A DNA stretch of 64,000 nucleotides from Pollenia angustigena (lineage: Eukaryota > Arthropoda > Insecta > Diptera > Polleniidae): assembly GCA_930367215.1 (NCBI GenBank), contig OV884059.1, forward strand, positions 20,484,945 to 20,548,944, in the 5' to 3' direction. The notes beneath the pieces are model-generated. The model saw nothing but the letters and a program-made list of their open reading frames with translations. It was not told where the DNA came from and made no database searches. The translations under genes were made by a program, and so were the position numbers. This document shows, piece after piece, positions 10,843-27,285 of this stretch (position 1 is the stretch's first letter; each line of letters starts with the position of its first letter).

Positions 10843-10858
10843 CGTCCTTTTCAGGACG
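10843..10858 (+). terminator. H2A mRNA 3' stem-loop (unit 1)
   Basis: CGTCCTTTTCAGGACG is a perfect stem with a compensated terminal pair (C-G instead of G-C), followed by TTTTTAAAAGAGAAC as the downstream element. Confidence 0.92.
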
Positions 10859-13766
10859 ACAAATTTATTTTTAAAAGAGAACATATTTTTGTTAACCAAA
10901 CCCGAAATTTGTTATTTTTGTTGCTACAAAATATTGAATTTTTGCACAAATTTTTTTCTATTGTTGTGGATGAAAATAAGAAAAATATGAAAGTTAAAAT
11001 CAGCATTACAATATGGAATTTTTATTTCTGGTCATTCTTTCACAGTCGATTTTAATCTAAGATGATTGGCATTTCTAAGAATAACTAAACATTGTTATTT
11101 TATACGAGTAAACGATGTGTTTCGTGTGTATGAATACGAAGGAATTCGTATACAAACGTACTTACGTAGATATGTAAATCAATCTGATTCCTTTACACTC
11201 AATATAGTATATATGTATATATATATATTTTTTTCTTTTAAATTACTATATGTAGGTATATTAAACAGAAATATAAAGAGGAAATAGGTATCCCTGTATA
11301 AAAATTACTTTTTTATATTGCCTACTGGACTAATTGCTATAGGTATTTCTTTTTATTTAACTTGTTTAAAATAAAACAGCATAGGTACATTTTTTATTAA
11401 TAATTATCTAAGCCAAAACTAAGCATTTTCCATAAAAAAATATAAATTTTTATAAATAAAACACCGTTGGCTAAACACTCTTTCTTTGATACAGACAATC
11501 AAAGCAACAAAACAATGATCTTGTTGTTATTGTATTTTTCTACGAAGCCAGAATTTACTTCGTGTTTACATCGTCAAAGGAATTGGTACACATTTTGTTT
11601 TTGCATTAGTTGCCTACATACTTCTTTTATTTTTCAACGTTTTATTGTGTGTAAATTTGTTTGTGTTTCTTTACGATTGTACCTAGCAAGCTGGTTTTCA
11701 TTTAGTTTATTAGTTATTTTGGCAGATTGGAAAAATTTGACATTTAACTTGAGTTTTATTTCAAAATTTTAATATTTAATTTTATAAGGCGTTAAAGAAT
11801 TTATAAAAAGAAAATTTTATAGAAATAATTAAAGTTAATTTTATTTTGAGTTACAAAAATACGTACATACCTATGTATGTATTTATTTATACAATTTTGT
11901 TCAATTATTTAATGAAAAATATGTATGTTTACATATGTTATTTTAAATTAAAATAAAGAAAAATTTATATACAGAATATTTTTGTATTTAAATACTTTTT
12001 TACAGCTACTGACACAATAACGTACCTATTTCAAAATGTCTCCCTTATTTTGAGTTTTTATTAAACATACATACATACATACATACATATATAGGTATGT
12101 ATAGGTATGTCCATAAATTTAATTTTCTTAACAGCTGCTTAAAATTTCTTATCCATTTTAATTTTCACTTGAAAAAAAGACATTCGTTTTATACCTAATC
12201 ATCCCTTTTACACAAACAAAATCCGTTTATTACGTTTACTCATTTAAACATTGGTATATTTATTGTTGTTATTATATATACATACATACATACATATATT
12301 CTTAATTGCAAATTCCCTGTATGTACCGAAGACTTAATATGTAACATTTTGTCCGCTTTATAGCATATGTTTTTGCTGTTCTTGTTAGAAACTTAAAAAA
12401 TGTGAAGATTATTTCTATACTTAATGTAAATCAAGAAGAAGAAGAAAAGTGTACGAAACTATTTTTATTAACAAAAATATATAATTTGTTGTCTTTTAAC
12501 AATTTCTGAACAAATGTGCATATAAATTTAACAACAAAATATACCTATTTAATGTACATAAGTACATTTAAGATATTTTATTTAAAAAAAAGGTAAAGAA
12601 AATTATAAATAATTGAAATTTAGCTCATAGAATAAATTCGAAAAATAAAAAATGTTTAAAATAATATAAAGTAACATTCGAAAGAAAATAATTCCCAGTT
12701 TCTATTTGTGAAAATTATAAATTTATTTTTAATTTTCTTAAATAACAAAAACATACTACGTGTATGAATAAAAATGATTTTCATACCACAATTAGTGCTT
12801 GAAGAAATAAAATGCATAAACAAAACCAAACCAAACTAATGAAATTGCGTAATTTTAAAACATAAAATAATTTAAAATTCTAAATAAAACCCAAATTTAG
12901 AAATTAACAACGAACTCTTTCAAAAATATCTTTAGTGCAATAATTATTTTTGGTATGGCAAAAAAATCGATCTACTAACTAACTTCGTATATTTACGAAC
13001 AAAAATATTTTCTCGGGCAAACAAAATAAAATCTAAGAACAAATAGATCTGGTACCAAAAATTCAACATCTCTTTTTAAAACGGGTTTTGTGGTCCGCTT
13101 ACTACTTTTATATTATCTAGAAATTTAATTAAAAAACCAAGGACCCGAAAAGTTCTTTTTTTTATTTTTTGTGCAAGTTAAAAAAATTCTACAGTTTACA
13201 GAAAATAAAAAATTTCTAAAATAGCATTGAAAAAAAGCCGTCGAAAAAAATAAATAAAATGAAGTTTTTAAAATAAAACGTTTTCTAAAAATCTAATTTG
13301 TCTGAAGACAAATTAAATATATTTAAGCATTGTCATAAAAATTTCATTCTTCAAAACAAATTTAAATAAAATTTATGAAGAGGTTTCTGAGAATACATAC
13401 TACATTTTTTTAAAAATACGTGGAATATAATTTTCTAAAAAAAAAAACAAACGTTTTAAGAAATATTTTTCAACAAAAAAAGTTTTTAAACAATTTTATT
13501 TGTTTTTGTTTACAAAAAAAAAAGTTTTTGCTTCTTTTGAAACTAAAAAATTTCGTTTTCAAAGGAAGTTTTTCCTTTTTTCGTTTCTATTTAAACACAA
13601 AAACACAAAAAAATATTCCTTTATTCACACACAAAAATTTTTTATTTCAAAAATAAAATTTAGCTTTGTGTTTTCTGTTAGTAATTTCCGGTCCTTGCAA
13701 AAAACAAATGAAATTCAATTGAAATATACAAAAATAAAAAACTTTTGCATGACAAATACATAGTAG
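10859..13766. other. Long AT-rich spacer between unit 1 H2A and unit 2 H4
   Basis: Same sequence as 1-2340 plus about 560 bp on its left. It carries microsatellite runs (about 12066-12092 and 12278-12298) and the relic histone 3' end at 13049-13096. It contains no H1 gene and no credible coding frame. Confidence 0.85.
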
Positions 13767-13950
13767 CTCTGGTATAAAAAATTTATATCCAGAAATGCAC
13801 TATCTCTTTTTAAAAAACAATCAGCACTGGTACCAAAAGTATTATATATCAAAAATGCACTATCTCTTTTTAAAAAACAAACAGCACTGCACTGGTACCA
13901 AAAGTATTATATATCAAAAATGCACAATCTCTTTTTAAAACGGTTTTTGT
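13767..13950 (-). repeat. Three tandem H4 downstream elements (unit 2)
   Basis: Identical in arrangement to the set in unit 1: three repeats with atctctttttaaaa cores, the last adjoining the H4 stem-loop. Confidence 0.7.
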
Positions 13951-13966
13951 GGTCCTGAAAAGGACC
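13951..13966 (-). terminator. H4 mRNA 3' stem-loop (unit 2)
   Basis: GGTCCTTTTCAGGACC in the H4 sense, 63 nt past the stop codon. Confidence 0.93.
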
Positions 13967-14029
13967 GATTTGTTCGTTTTATTGATTTATTTGATTATTG
14001 ATCCGAAAATTAAAATGTAATACGAGTAA

Positions 14030-15089
<1,060 letters not shown>

Positions 15090-15130
15090 TTAAATTGATG
15101 TGACGAAATAAATAAAAACTATAACAAATC

Positions 15131-15146
15131 GGTCCTTTTCAGGACC
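15131..15146 (+). terminator. H3 mRNA 3' stem-loop (unit 2)
   Basis: GGTCCTTTTCAGGACC, 42 nt past the stop codon, with CAAAAAGAGAT downstream. Confidence 0.93.
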
Positions 15147-15933
15147 ACAAATTCTTTTTCAAAAAGAGATATAATTATACACTTTCAAACAGAGGAATTT
15201 TCACTCATAGAAATACGAGCTAAAATTAATAAACAAGACCAAAACTTAACTTGCAATAAAATAAGACAGACACAACGTTTTTTCTTTTTTTTTTTTTTTT
15301 GTTTAGAGAAACACATTAAATAAGTAAAGGTACAAATAAACAAAACTTAACTTGCAATAAAAAGAGAACGGTTTTGTTTTAAGAAACACATTAAATTACT
15401 AAAGGTACATACATATTAAAATTGTGTTTTTATTAAAAATTTTATATAAAAATATTCATGGATATAACTAATTTTTAAATATGTATTCAAAGTAAAGAAA
15501 CTCCTTTTACTTATGACATTGATTATTAAACCAATCTGGTTTTTTTCCTGAATTACTTTCAGAAAACAGACGTTCGAATTATGGTTAGATTTCATATTTT
15601 GTGTTTCTAAAATATTATCGTGAATTTTCAAAATCCTACATTCAATATGTGGTTGGCATGTTTATACACATTTTATCTGTTAATAGAATTACCAAAATTT
15701 TGATAGTAAAAAAAAACGTTGACGTAGATTTGATTTTTTCTTTGCAGACAAAAATGTTTAATTATTACAAATATCCTATTTTAGTTTGTACCTGAATTTT
15801 ATAAAAATTAAAAAAAAAATTCAACTTTTTGCAAATTTCAAAAATAAAATTTATTTTTTAACTAAAAATCAAACTTTAATAAAAAAAAAATAGTTTAATA
15901 AACAAGTGTTAACTCTTTTTAAAAATATTTTGT
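15147..15933. other. H3-H2B convergent intergenic region (unit 2)
   Basis: Same length and almost the same sequence as in unit 1, including the short direct duplication with AATAAA strings. No gene seen. Confidence 0.75.
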
Positions 15934-15949
15934 GGCCCTGAAAAGGGCC
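15934..15949 (-). terminator. H2B mRNA 3' stem-loop (unit 2)
   Basis: GGCCCTTTTCAGGGCC in the gene sense. Confidence 0.92.
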
Positions 15950-16008
15950 TTTTATAAGAATGTAAAAAAGAGGAATTCATGGGCGTTGAGTACATTTTTT
16001 TAGAAAAT

Positions 16009-16380
16009 TTACTTGGAGCTGGTGTATTTGGTTACAGCCTTTGTACCTTCACTGACGGCATGTTTGGCCAATTCACCGGGCAAAAGTAGACGAACAGCAG
16101 TTTGAATTTCACGACTGGTTATGGTGGAACGTTTATTGTATTGAGCCAAACGAGATGCTTCGGCGGCAATACGTTCAAAGATATCATTAACAAAGCTGTT
16201 CATGATACTCATAGCCTTTGAAGAAATTCCAGTATCAGGATGTACTTGCTTCAAAACTTTGTAAATGTAGATGGCATAACTTTCCTTACGCTTGCGTCTT
16301 CTAGTCTTGTCACCCTTGGTAATATTCTTCTGGGCTTTACCGGCCTTTTTTGTTGCTTTACCACTGGCTTTAGGAGGCAT
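16009..16380 (-). CDS. His2B: Histone H2B, unit 2
   Basis: Complete 123-residue H2B, identical to the other four copies, with its own TATA box and stem-loop. Confidence 0.98.
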   Translation of the reverse strand: MPPKASGKATKKAGKAQKNITKGDKTRRRKRKESYAIYIYKVLKQVHPDTGISSKAMSIMNSFVNDIFERIAAEASRLAQYNKRSTITSREIQTAVRLLLPGELAKHAVSEGTKAVTKYTSSK

Positions 16381-17039
<659 letters not shown>

Positions 17040-17107
17040 GATATTACTCGAAAAAAGAAGAAAATACTGTATGACCATCATCGCATATCAATTGAAAATC
17101 AACAAAC

Positions 17108-17123
17108 CGTCCTTTTCAGGACG
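17108..17123 (+). terminator. H2A mRNA 3' stem-loop (unit 2)
   Basis: CGTCCTTTTCAGGACG, 69 nt after the stop codon. Confidence 0.92.
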
Positions 17124-20031
17124 ACAAATTTATTTTTAAAAGAGAACATATTTTTGTTAACCAAACCCGAAATTTGTTATTTTTGTTGCTACAAAATATT
17201 GAATTTTTGCACAAATTTTTTTCTATTGTTGTGGATGAAAATAAGAAAAATATGAAAGTTAAAATCAGCATTACAATATGGAATTTTTATTTCTGGTCAT
17301 TCTTTCACAGTCGATTTTAATCTAAGATGATTGGCATTTCTAAGAATAACTAAACATTGTTATTTTATACGAGTAAACGATGTGTTTCGTGTGTATGAAT
17401 ACGAAGGAATTCGTATACAAACGTACTTACGTAGATATGTAAATCAATCTGATTCCTTTACACTCAATATAGTATATATGTATATATATATATTTTTTTC
17501 TTTTAAATTACTATATGTAGGTATATTAAACAGAAATATAAAGAGGAAATAGGTATCCCTGTATAAAAATTACTTTTTTATATTGCCTACTGGACTAATT
17601 GCTATAGGTATTTCTTTTTATTTAACTTGTTTAAAATAAAACAGCATAGGTACATTTTTTATTAATAATTATCTAAGCCAAAACTAAGCATTTTCCATAA
17701 AAAAATATAAATTTTTATAAATAAAACACCGTTGGCTAAACACTCTTTCTTTGATACAGACAATCAAAGCAACAAAACAATGATCTTGTTGTTATTGTAT
17801 TTTTCTACGAAGCCAGAATTTACTTCGTGTTTACATCGTCAAAGGAATTGGTACACATTTTGTTTTTGCATTAGTTGCCTACATACTTCTTTTATTTTTC
17901 AACGTTTTATTGTGTGTAAATTTGTTTGTGTTTCTTTACGATTGTACCTAGCAAGCTGGTTTTCATTTAGTTTATTAGTTATTTTGGCAGATTGGAAAAA
18001 TTTGACATTTAACTTGAGTTTTATTTCAAAATTTTAATATTTAATTTTATAAGGCGTTAAAGAATTTATAAAAAGAAAATTTTATAGAAATAATTAAAGT
18101 TAATTTTATTTTGAGTTACAAAAATACGTACATACCTATGTATGTATTTATTTATACAATTTTGTTCAATTATTTAATGAAAAATATGTATGTTTACATA
18201 TGTTATTTTAAATTAAAATAAAGAAAAATTTATATACAGAATATTTTTGTATTTAAATACTTTTTTACAGCTACTGACACAATAACGTACCTATTTCAAA
18301 ATGTCTCCCTTATTTTGAGTTTTTATTAAACATACATACATACATACATACATATATAGGTATGTATAGGTATGTCCATAAATTTAATTTTCTTAACAGC
18401 TGCTTAAAATTTCTTATCCATTTTAATTTTCACTTGAAAAAAAGACATTCGTTTTATACCTAATCATCCCTTTTACACAAACAAAATCCGTTTATTACGT
18501 TTACTCATTTAAACATTGGTATATTTATTGTTGTTATTATATATACATACATACATACATATATTCTTAATTGCAAATTCCCTGTATGTACCGAAGACTT
18601 AATATGTAACATTTTGTCCGCTTTATAGCATATGTTTTTGCTGTTCTTGTTAGAAACTTAAAAAATGTGAAGATTATTTCTATACTTAATGTAAATCAAG
18701 AAGAAGAAGAAAAGTGTACGAAACTATTTTTATTAACAAAAATATATAATTTGTTGTCTTTTAACAATTTCTGAACAAATGTGCATATAAATTTAACAAC
18801 AAAATATACCTATTTAATGTACATAAGTACATTTAAGATATTTTATTTAAAAAAAAGGTAAAGAAAATTATAAATAATTGAAATTTAGCTCATAGAATAA
18901 ATTCGAAAAATAAAAAATGTTTAAAATAATATAAAGTAACATTCGAAAGAAAATAATTCCCAGTTTCTATTTGTGAAAATTATAAATTTATTTTTAATTT
19001 TCTTAAATAACAAAAACATACTACGTGTATGAATAAAAATGATTTTCATACCACAATTAGTGCTTGAAGAAATAAAATGCATAAACAAAACCAAACCAAA
19101 CTAATGAAATTGCGTAATTTTAAAACATAAAATAATTTAAAATTCTAAATAAAACCCAAATTTAGAAATTAACAACGAACTCTTTCAAAAATATCTTTAG
19201 TGCAATAATTATTTTTGGTATGGCAAAAAAATCGATCTACTAACTAACTTCGTATATTTACGAACAAAAATATTTTCTCGGGCAAACAAAATAAAATCTA
19301 AGAACAAATAGATCTGGTACCAAAAATTCAACATCTCTTTTTAAAACGGGTTTTGTGGTCCGCTTACTACTTTTATATTATCTAGAAATTTAATTAAAAA
19401 ACCAAGGACCCGAAAAGTTCTTTTTTTTATTTTTTGTGCAAGTTAAAAAAATTCTACAGTTTACAGAAAATAAAAAATTTCTAAAATAGCATTGAAAAAA
19501 AGCCGTCGAAAAAAATAAATAAAATGAAGTTTTTAAAATAAAACGTTTTCTAAAAATCTAATTTGTCTGAAGACAAATTAAATATATTTAAGCATTGTCA
19601 TAAAAATTTCATTCTTCAAAACAAATTTAAATAAAATTTATGAAGAGGTTTCTGAGAATACATACTACATTTTTTTAAAAATACGTGGAATATAATTTTC
19701 TAAAAAAAAAAACAAACGTTTTAAGAAATATTTTTCAACAAAAAAAGTTTTTAAACAATTTTATTTGTTTTTGTTTACAAAAAAAAAAGTTTTTGCTTCT
19801 TTTGAAACTAAAAAATTTCGTTTTCAAAGGAAGTTTTTCCTTTTTTCGTTTCTATTTAAACACAAAAACACAAAAAAATATTCCTTTATTCACACACAAA
19901 AATTTTTTATTTCAAAAATAAAATTTAGCTTTGTGTTTTCTGTTAGTAATTTCCGGTCCTTGCAAAAAACAAATGAAATTCAATTGAAATATACAAAAAT
20001 AAAAAACTTTTGCATGACAAATACATAGTAG
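17124..20031. other. Long AT-rich spacer between units 2 and 3
   Basis: Near-identical to the other spacers. It carries the relic histone 3' end at 19314-19361 and CATA runs near 18331-18357 and 18543-18563. No gene seen. Confidence 0.85.
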
Positions 20032-20150
20032 CTCTGGTATAAAAAATTTATATCCAGAAATGCACTATCTCTTTTTAAAAAACAATCAGCACTGGTACCA
20101 AAAGTATTATATATCAAAAATGCACAATCTCTTTTTAAAACGGTTTTTGT
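20032..20150 (-). repeat. Two tandem H4 downstream elements (unit 3, one copy fewer)
   Basis: Only two repeats are present where the other units have three. This accounts for nearly all of the shorter period here (about 6203 against 6265 bp). Confidence 0.75.
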
Positions 20151-20166
20151 GGTCCTGAAAAGGACC
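20151..20166 (-). terminator. H4 mRNA 3' stem-loop (unit 3)
   Basis: GGTCCTTTTCAGGACC in the H4 sense. Confidence 0.93.
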
Positions 20167-20229
20167 GATTTGTTCGTTTTATTGATTTATTTGATTATTG
20201 ATCCGCAAATTAAAATGTAATACGAGTAA

Positions 20230-21289
<1,060 letters not shown>

Positions 21290-21330
21290 TTAAATTGATG
21301 TGACGAAATAAATAAAAACTATAACAAATC

Positions 21331-21346
21331 GGTCCTTTTCAGGACC
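21331..21346 (+). terminator. H3 mRNA 3' stem-loop (unit 3)
   Basis: GGTCCTTTTCAGGACC with CAAAAAGAGAT downstream. Confidence 0.93.
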
Positions 21347-22136
21347 ACAAATTCTTTTTCAAAAAGAGATATAATTATACACTTTCAAACAGAGGAATTT
21401 TCACTCATAGAAATACGAGCTAAAATTAATAAACAAGACCAAAACTTAACTTGCAATAAAATAAGACAGACACAACGTTTTTTCTTTTTTTTTTTTTTTT
21501 GTTTAGAGAAACACATTAAATAAGTAAAGGTACAAATAAACAAAACTTAACTTGCAATAAAAAGAGAACGGTTTTGTTTTAAGAAACACATTAAATTACT
21601 AAAGGTACATACATATTAAAATTGTGTTTTTATTAAAAATTTTATATAAAAATATTCATGGATATAACTAATTTTTAAATATGTATTCAAAGTAAAGAAA
21701 CTCCTTTTACTTATGACATTGATTATTAAACCAATCTGGTTTTTTTCCTGAATTACTTTCAGAAAACAGACGTTCGAATTATGGTTAGATTTCATATTTT
21801 GTGTTTCTAAAATATTATCGTGAATTTTCAAAAGCCTACATTCAATATGTGGTTGGCATGTTTATACACATTTTATCTGTTAATAGAATTACCAAAATTT
21901 TGATAGTAAAAAAAAAACGCTGACGTAGATTTGATTTTTTCTTTGCAGACAAAAATGTTTAATTATTACAAATATCCTATTTTACAGTTTGTACCTGAAT
22001 TTTATAAAAATTAAAAAAAAAATTCAACTTTTTGCAAATTTCAAAAATAAAATTTATTTTTTAACTAAAAATCAAACTTTAATAAAAAAAAAATAGTTTA
22101 ATAAACAAGTGTTAACTCTTTTTAAAAATATTTTGT
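21347..22136. other. H3-H2B convergent intergenic region (unit 3)
   Basis: As in unit 2 but with a variant set shared with units 4 and 5 (AAAAGCCTAC, AACGCTGACG, TTTTACAGTTTG). This is the mark of a different array subgroup. No gene seen. Confidence 0.75.
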
Positions 22137-22152
22137 GGCCCTGAAAAGGGCC
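22137..22152 (-). terminator. H2B mRNA 3' stem-loop (unit 3)
   Basis: GGCCCTTTTCAGGGCC in the gene sense. Confidence 0.92.
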
Positions 22153-22211
22153 TTTTATAAGAATGTAAAAAAGAGGAATTCATGGGCGTTGAGTACATTT
22201 TTTTAGAAAAT

Positions 22212-22583
22212 TTACTTGGAGCTGGTGTATTTGGTTACAGCCTTTGTACCTTCACTGACGGCATGTTTGGCCAATTCACCGGGCAAAAGTAGACGAACAG
22301 CAGTTTGAATTTCACGACTGGTTATGGTGGAACGTTTATTGTATTGAGCCAAACGAGATGCTTCGGCGGCAATACGTTCAAAGATATCATTAACAAAGCT
22401 GTTCATGATACTCATAGCCTTTGAAGAAATTCCAGTATCAGGATGTACTTGCTTCAAAACTTTGTAAATGTAGATGGCATAACTTTCCTTACGCTTGCGT
22501 CTTCTAGTCTTGTCACCCTTGGTAATATTCTTCTGGGCTTTACCGGCCTTTTTTGTTGCTTTACCACTGGCTTTAGGAGGCAT
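22212..22583 (-). CDS. His2B: Histone H2B, unit 3
   Basis: Complete 123-residue H2B with intact signals, identical to the other copies. Confidence 0.98.
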   Translation of the reverse strand: MPPKASGKATKKAGKAQKNITKGDKTRRRKRKESYAIYIYKVLKQVHPDTGISSKAMSIMNSFVNDIFERIAAEASRLAQYNKRSTITSREIQTAVRLLLPGELAKHAVSEGTKAVTKYTSSK

Positions 22584-23242
<659 letters not shown>

Positions 23243-23310
23243 GATATTACTCGAAAAAAGAAGAAAATACTGTATGACCATCATCGCATATCAATTGAAA
23301 ATCAACAAAC

Positions 23311-23326
23311 CGTCCTTTTCAGGACG
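23311..23326 (+). terminator. H2A mRNA 3' stem-loop (unit 3)
   Basis: CGTCCTTTTCAGGACG, 69 nt after the stop codon. Confidence 0.92.
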
Positions 23327-26238
23327 ACAAATTTATTTTTAAAAGAGAACATATTTTTGTTAACCAAACCCGAAATTTGTTATTTTTGTTGCTACAAAAT
23401 ATTGAATTTTTGCACAAATTTTTTTCTATTGTTGTGGATGAAAATAAGAAAAATATGAAAGTTAAAATCAGCATTACAATATGGAATTTTTATTTCTGGT
23501 CATTCTTTCACAGTCGATTTTAATCTAAGATGATTGGCATTTCTAAGAATAACTAAACATTGTTATTTTATACGAGTAAACGATGTGTTTCGTGTGTATG
23601 AATACGAAGGAATTCGTATACAAACGTACTTACGTAGATATGTAAATCAATCTGATTCCTTTACACTCAATATAGTATATATGTATATATATATATTTTT
23701 TTCTTTTAAATTACTATATGTAGGTATATTAAACAGAAATATAAAGAGGAAATAGGTATCCCTGTATAAAAATTACTTTTTTATATTGCCTACTGGACTA
23801 ATTGCTATAGGTATTTCTTTTTATTTAACTTGTTTAAAATAAAACAGCATAGGTACATTTTTTATTAATAATTATCTAAGCCAAAACTAAGCATTTTCCA
23901 TAAAAAAATATAAATTTTTATAAATAAAACACCGTTGGCTAAACACTCTTTCTTTGATACAGACAATCAAAGCAACAAAACAATGATCTTGTTGTTATTG
24001 TATTTTTCTACGAAGCCAGAATTTACTTCGTGTTTACATCGTCAAAGGAATTGGTACACATTTTGTTTTTGCATTAGTTGCCTACATACTTCTTTTATTT
24101 TTCAACGTTTTATTGTGTGTAAATTTGTTTGTGTTTCTTTACGATTGTACCTAGCAAGCTGGTTTTCATTTAGTTTATTAGTTATTTTGGCAGATTGGAA
24201 AAATTTGACATTTAACTTGAGTTTTATTTCAAAATTTTAATATTTAATTTTATAAGGCGTTAAAGAATTTATAAAAAGAAAATTTTATAGAAATAATTAA
24301 AGTTAATTTTATTTTGAGTTACAAAAATACGTACATACCTATGTATGTATTTATTTATACAATTTTGTTCAATTATTTAATGAAAAATATGTATGTTTAC
24401 ATATGTTATTTTAAATTAAAATAAAGAAAAATTTATATACAGAATATTTTTGTATTTAAATACTTTTTTACAGCTACTGACACAATAACGTACCTATTTC
24501 AAAATGTCTCCCTTATTTTGAGTTTTTATTAAACATACATACATACATACATACATATATAGGTATGTATAGGTATGTCCATAAATTTAATTTTCTTAAC
24601 AGCTGCTTAAAATTTCTTATCCATTTTAATTTTCACTTGAAAAAAAGACATTCGTTTTATACCTAATCATCCCTTTTACACAAACAAAATCCGTTTATTA
24701 CGTTTACTCATTTAAACATTGGTATATTTATTGTTGTTATTATATATACATACATACATACATACATATATTCTTAATTGCAAATTCCCTGTATGTACCG
24801 AAGACTTAATATGTAACATTTTGTCCGCTTTATAGCATATGTTTTTGCTGTTCTTGTTAGAAACTTAAAAAATGTGAAGATTATTTCTATATTTAATGTA
24901 AATCAAGAAGAAGAAGAAAAGTGTACGAAACTATTTTTATTAACAAAAATATATAATTTGTTGTCTTTTAACAATTTCTGAACAAATGTGCATATAAATT
25001 TAACAACAAAATATACCTATTTAATGTACATAAGTACATTTAAGATATTTTATTTAAAAAAAAGCTAAAGAAAATTATAAATAATTGAAATTTAGCTCAT
25101 AGAATAAATTCGAAAAATAAAAACTGTTTAAAATAATATAAAGTAACATTCGAAAGAAAATAATTCCCAGTTTCTATTTGTGAAAATTATAAATTTATTT
25201 TTAATTTTCTTAAATAACAAAAACATACTACGTGTATGAATAAAAATGATTTTCATACCACAATTAGTGCTTGAAGGAATAAAATGCATAAACAAAACCA
25301 AACCAAACTAATGAAATTGCGTAATTTTAAAACATAAAATAATTTAAAATTCTAAATAAAACCCAAATTTAGAAATTAACAACGAACTCTTTCAAAAATA
25401 TCTTTAGTGCAATAATTATTTTTGGTATGGCAAAAAAATCGATCTACTAACTAACTTCGTATATTTACGAACAAAAATATTTTCTCGGGCAAACAAAATA
25501 AAATCTAAGAACAAATAGATCTGGTACCAAAAATTCAACATCTCTTTTTAAAACGGGTTTTGTGGTCCGCTTACTACTTTTATATTATCTAGAAATTTAA
25601 TTAAAAAACCAAGGACCCGAAAAGTTCTTTTTTTTATTTTTTGTGCAAGTTAAAAAAATTCTACAGTTTACAGAAAATAAAAAATTTCTAAAATAGCATT
25701 GAAAAAAAGCCGTCGAAAAAAATAAATAAAATGAAGTTTTTAAAATAAAACGTTTTCTAAAAATCTAATTTGTCTGAAGACAAATTAAATATATTTAAGC
25801 ATTGTCATAAAAATTTCATTCTTCAAAACAAATTTAAATAAAATTTATGAAGAGGTTTCTGAGAATACATACTACATTTTTTTAAAAATACGTGGAATAT
25901 AATTTTCTAAAAAAAAAAACAAACGTTTTAAGAAATATTTTTCAACAAAAAAAGTTTTTAAACAATTTTATTTGTTTTTGTTTACAAAAAAAAAAGTTTT
26001 TGCTTCTTTTGAAACTAAAAAATTTCGTTTTCAAAGGAAGTTTTTCCTTTTTTCGTTTCTATTTAAACACAAAAACACAAAAAAATATTCCTTTATTCAC
26101 ACACAAAAATTTTTTATTTCAAAAATAAAATTTAGCTTTGTGTTTTCTGTTAGTAATTTCCGGTCCTTGCAAAAAACAAATGAAATTCAATTGAAATATA
26201 CAAAAATAAAAAACTTTTGCATGACAAATACATAGTAG
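23327..26238. other. Long AT-rich spacer between units 3 and 4
   Basis: Same spacer family, with the relic histone 3' end at 25521-25568 and one more CATA repeat near 24747-24775. No gene seen. Confidence 0.85.
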
Positions 26239-26422
26239 CTCTGGTATAAAAAATTTATATCCAGAAATGCACTATCTCTTTTTAAAAAACAATCAGCACT
26301 GGTACCAAAAGTATTATATATCAAAAATGCACTATCTCTTTTTAAAAAACAAACAGCACTGCACTGGTACCAAAAGTATTATATATCAAAAATGCACAAT
26401 CTCTTTTTAAAACGGTTTTTGT
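26239..26422 (-). repeat. Three tandem H4 downstream elements (unit 4)
   Basis: Three repeats arranged as in units 1 and 2. Confidence 0.7.
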
Positions 26423-26438
26423 GGTCCTGAAAAGGACC
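26423..26438 (-). terminator. H4 mRNA 3' stem-loop (unit 4)
   Basis: GGTCCTTTTCAGGACC in the H4 sense. Confidence 0.93.
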
Positions 26439-26501
26439 GATTTGTTCGTTTTATTGATTTATTTGATTATTGATCCGCAAATTAAAATGTAATACGAGTA
26501 A

Positions 26502-26819
<318 letters not shown>

Positions 26820-26823
26820 TCAC

Positions 26824-26885
26824 TTTAATTTTTATTTAACACAAACACTTCACAAATGTTCAACAAGAACTAATGAGATTTGCCC
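26824..26885. repeat. Left copy of the H4 leader at element B
   Basis: Same stretch as 2926-2987. Its last 57 bases (26829-26885) recur at 37099-37155 on the far side of the inserted DNA. Element B joins after TTTGCCC, exactly as element A does. Confidence 0.88.
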
Positions 26886-27285
26886 AGATTTCAGATTTTC
26901 AGATTTCATTTATTTACCATATTTTCTTTTTACAATGTTTCTTAAAACTAATATTTAATAAAAGTATTTTCCTAACGCATACAACGTTCCTAAGACTAAT
27001 TCCCTCCTTAAAACTAATACAATTCCGGCATTTCCGAATTCAGTCTCAAAATTTAATGTCTAATACTATTCATCCTAAGCTAAAATTTCCAGAAAAAGGT
27101 AGAAAAAAGGAACAATTCACATATTTCACTTACAAACTAAAATTAAAACTAAGTAATACTTAAAACTAAAATAATAAAAGAAAAACAAAAAGATAAAAAA
27201 CAAAAGGTAAAAATAAAAATAAAAAATAAAAAATAAAAAATAAAAATAAAAAAAATAAATGATAAACATACAGTATTCATCAGAA

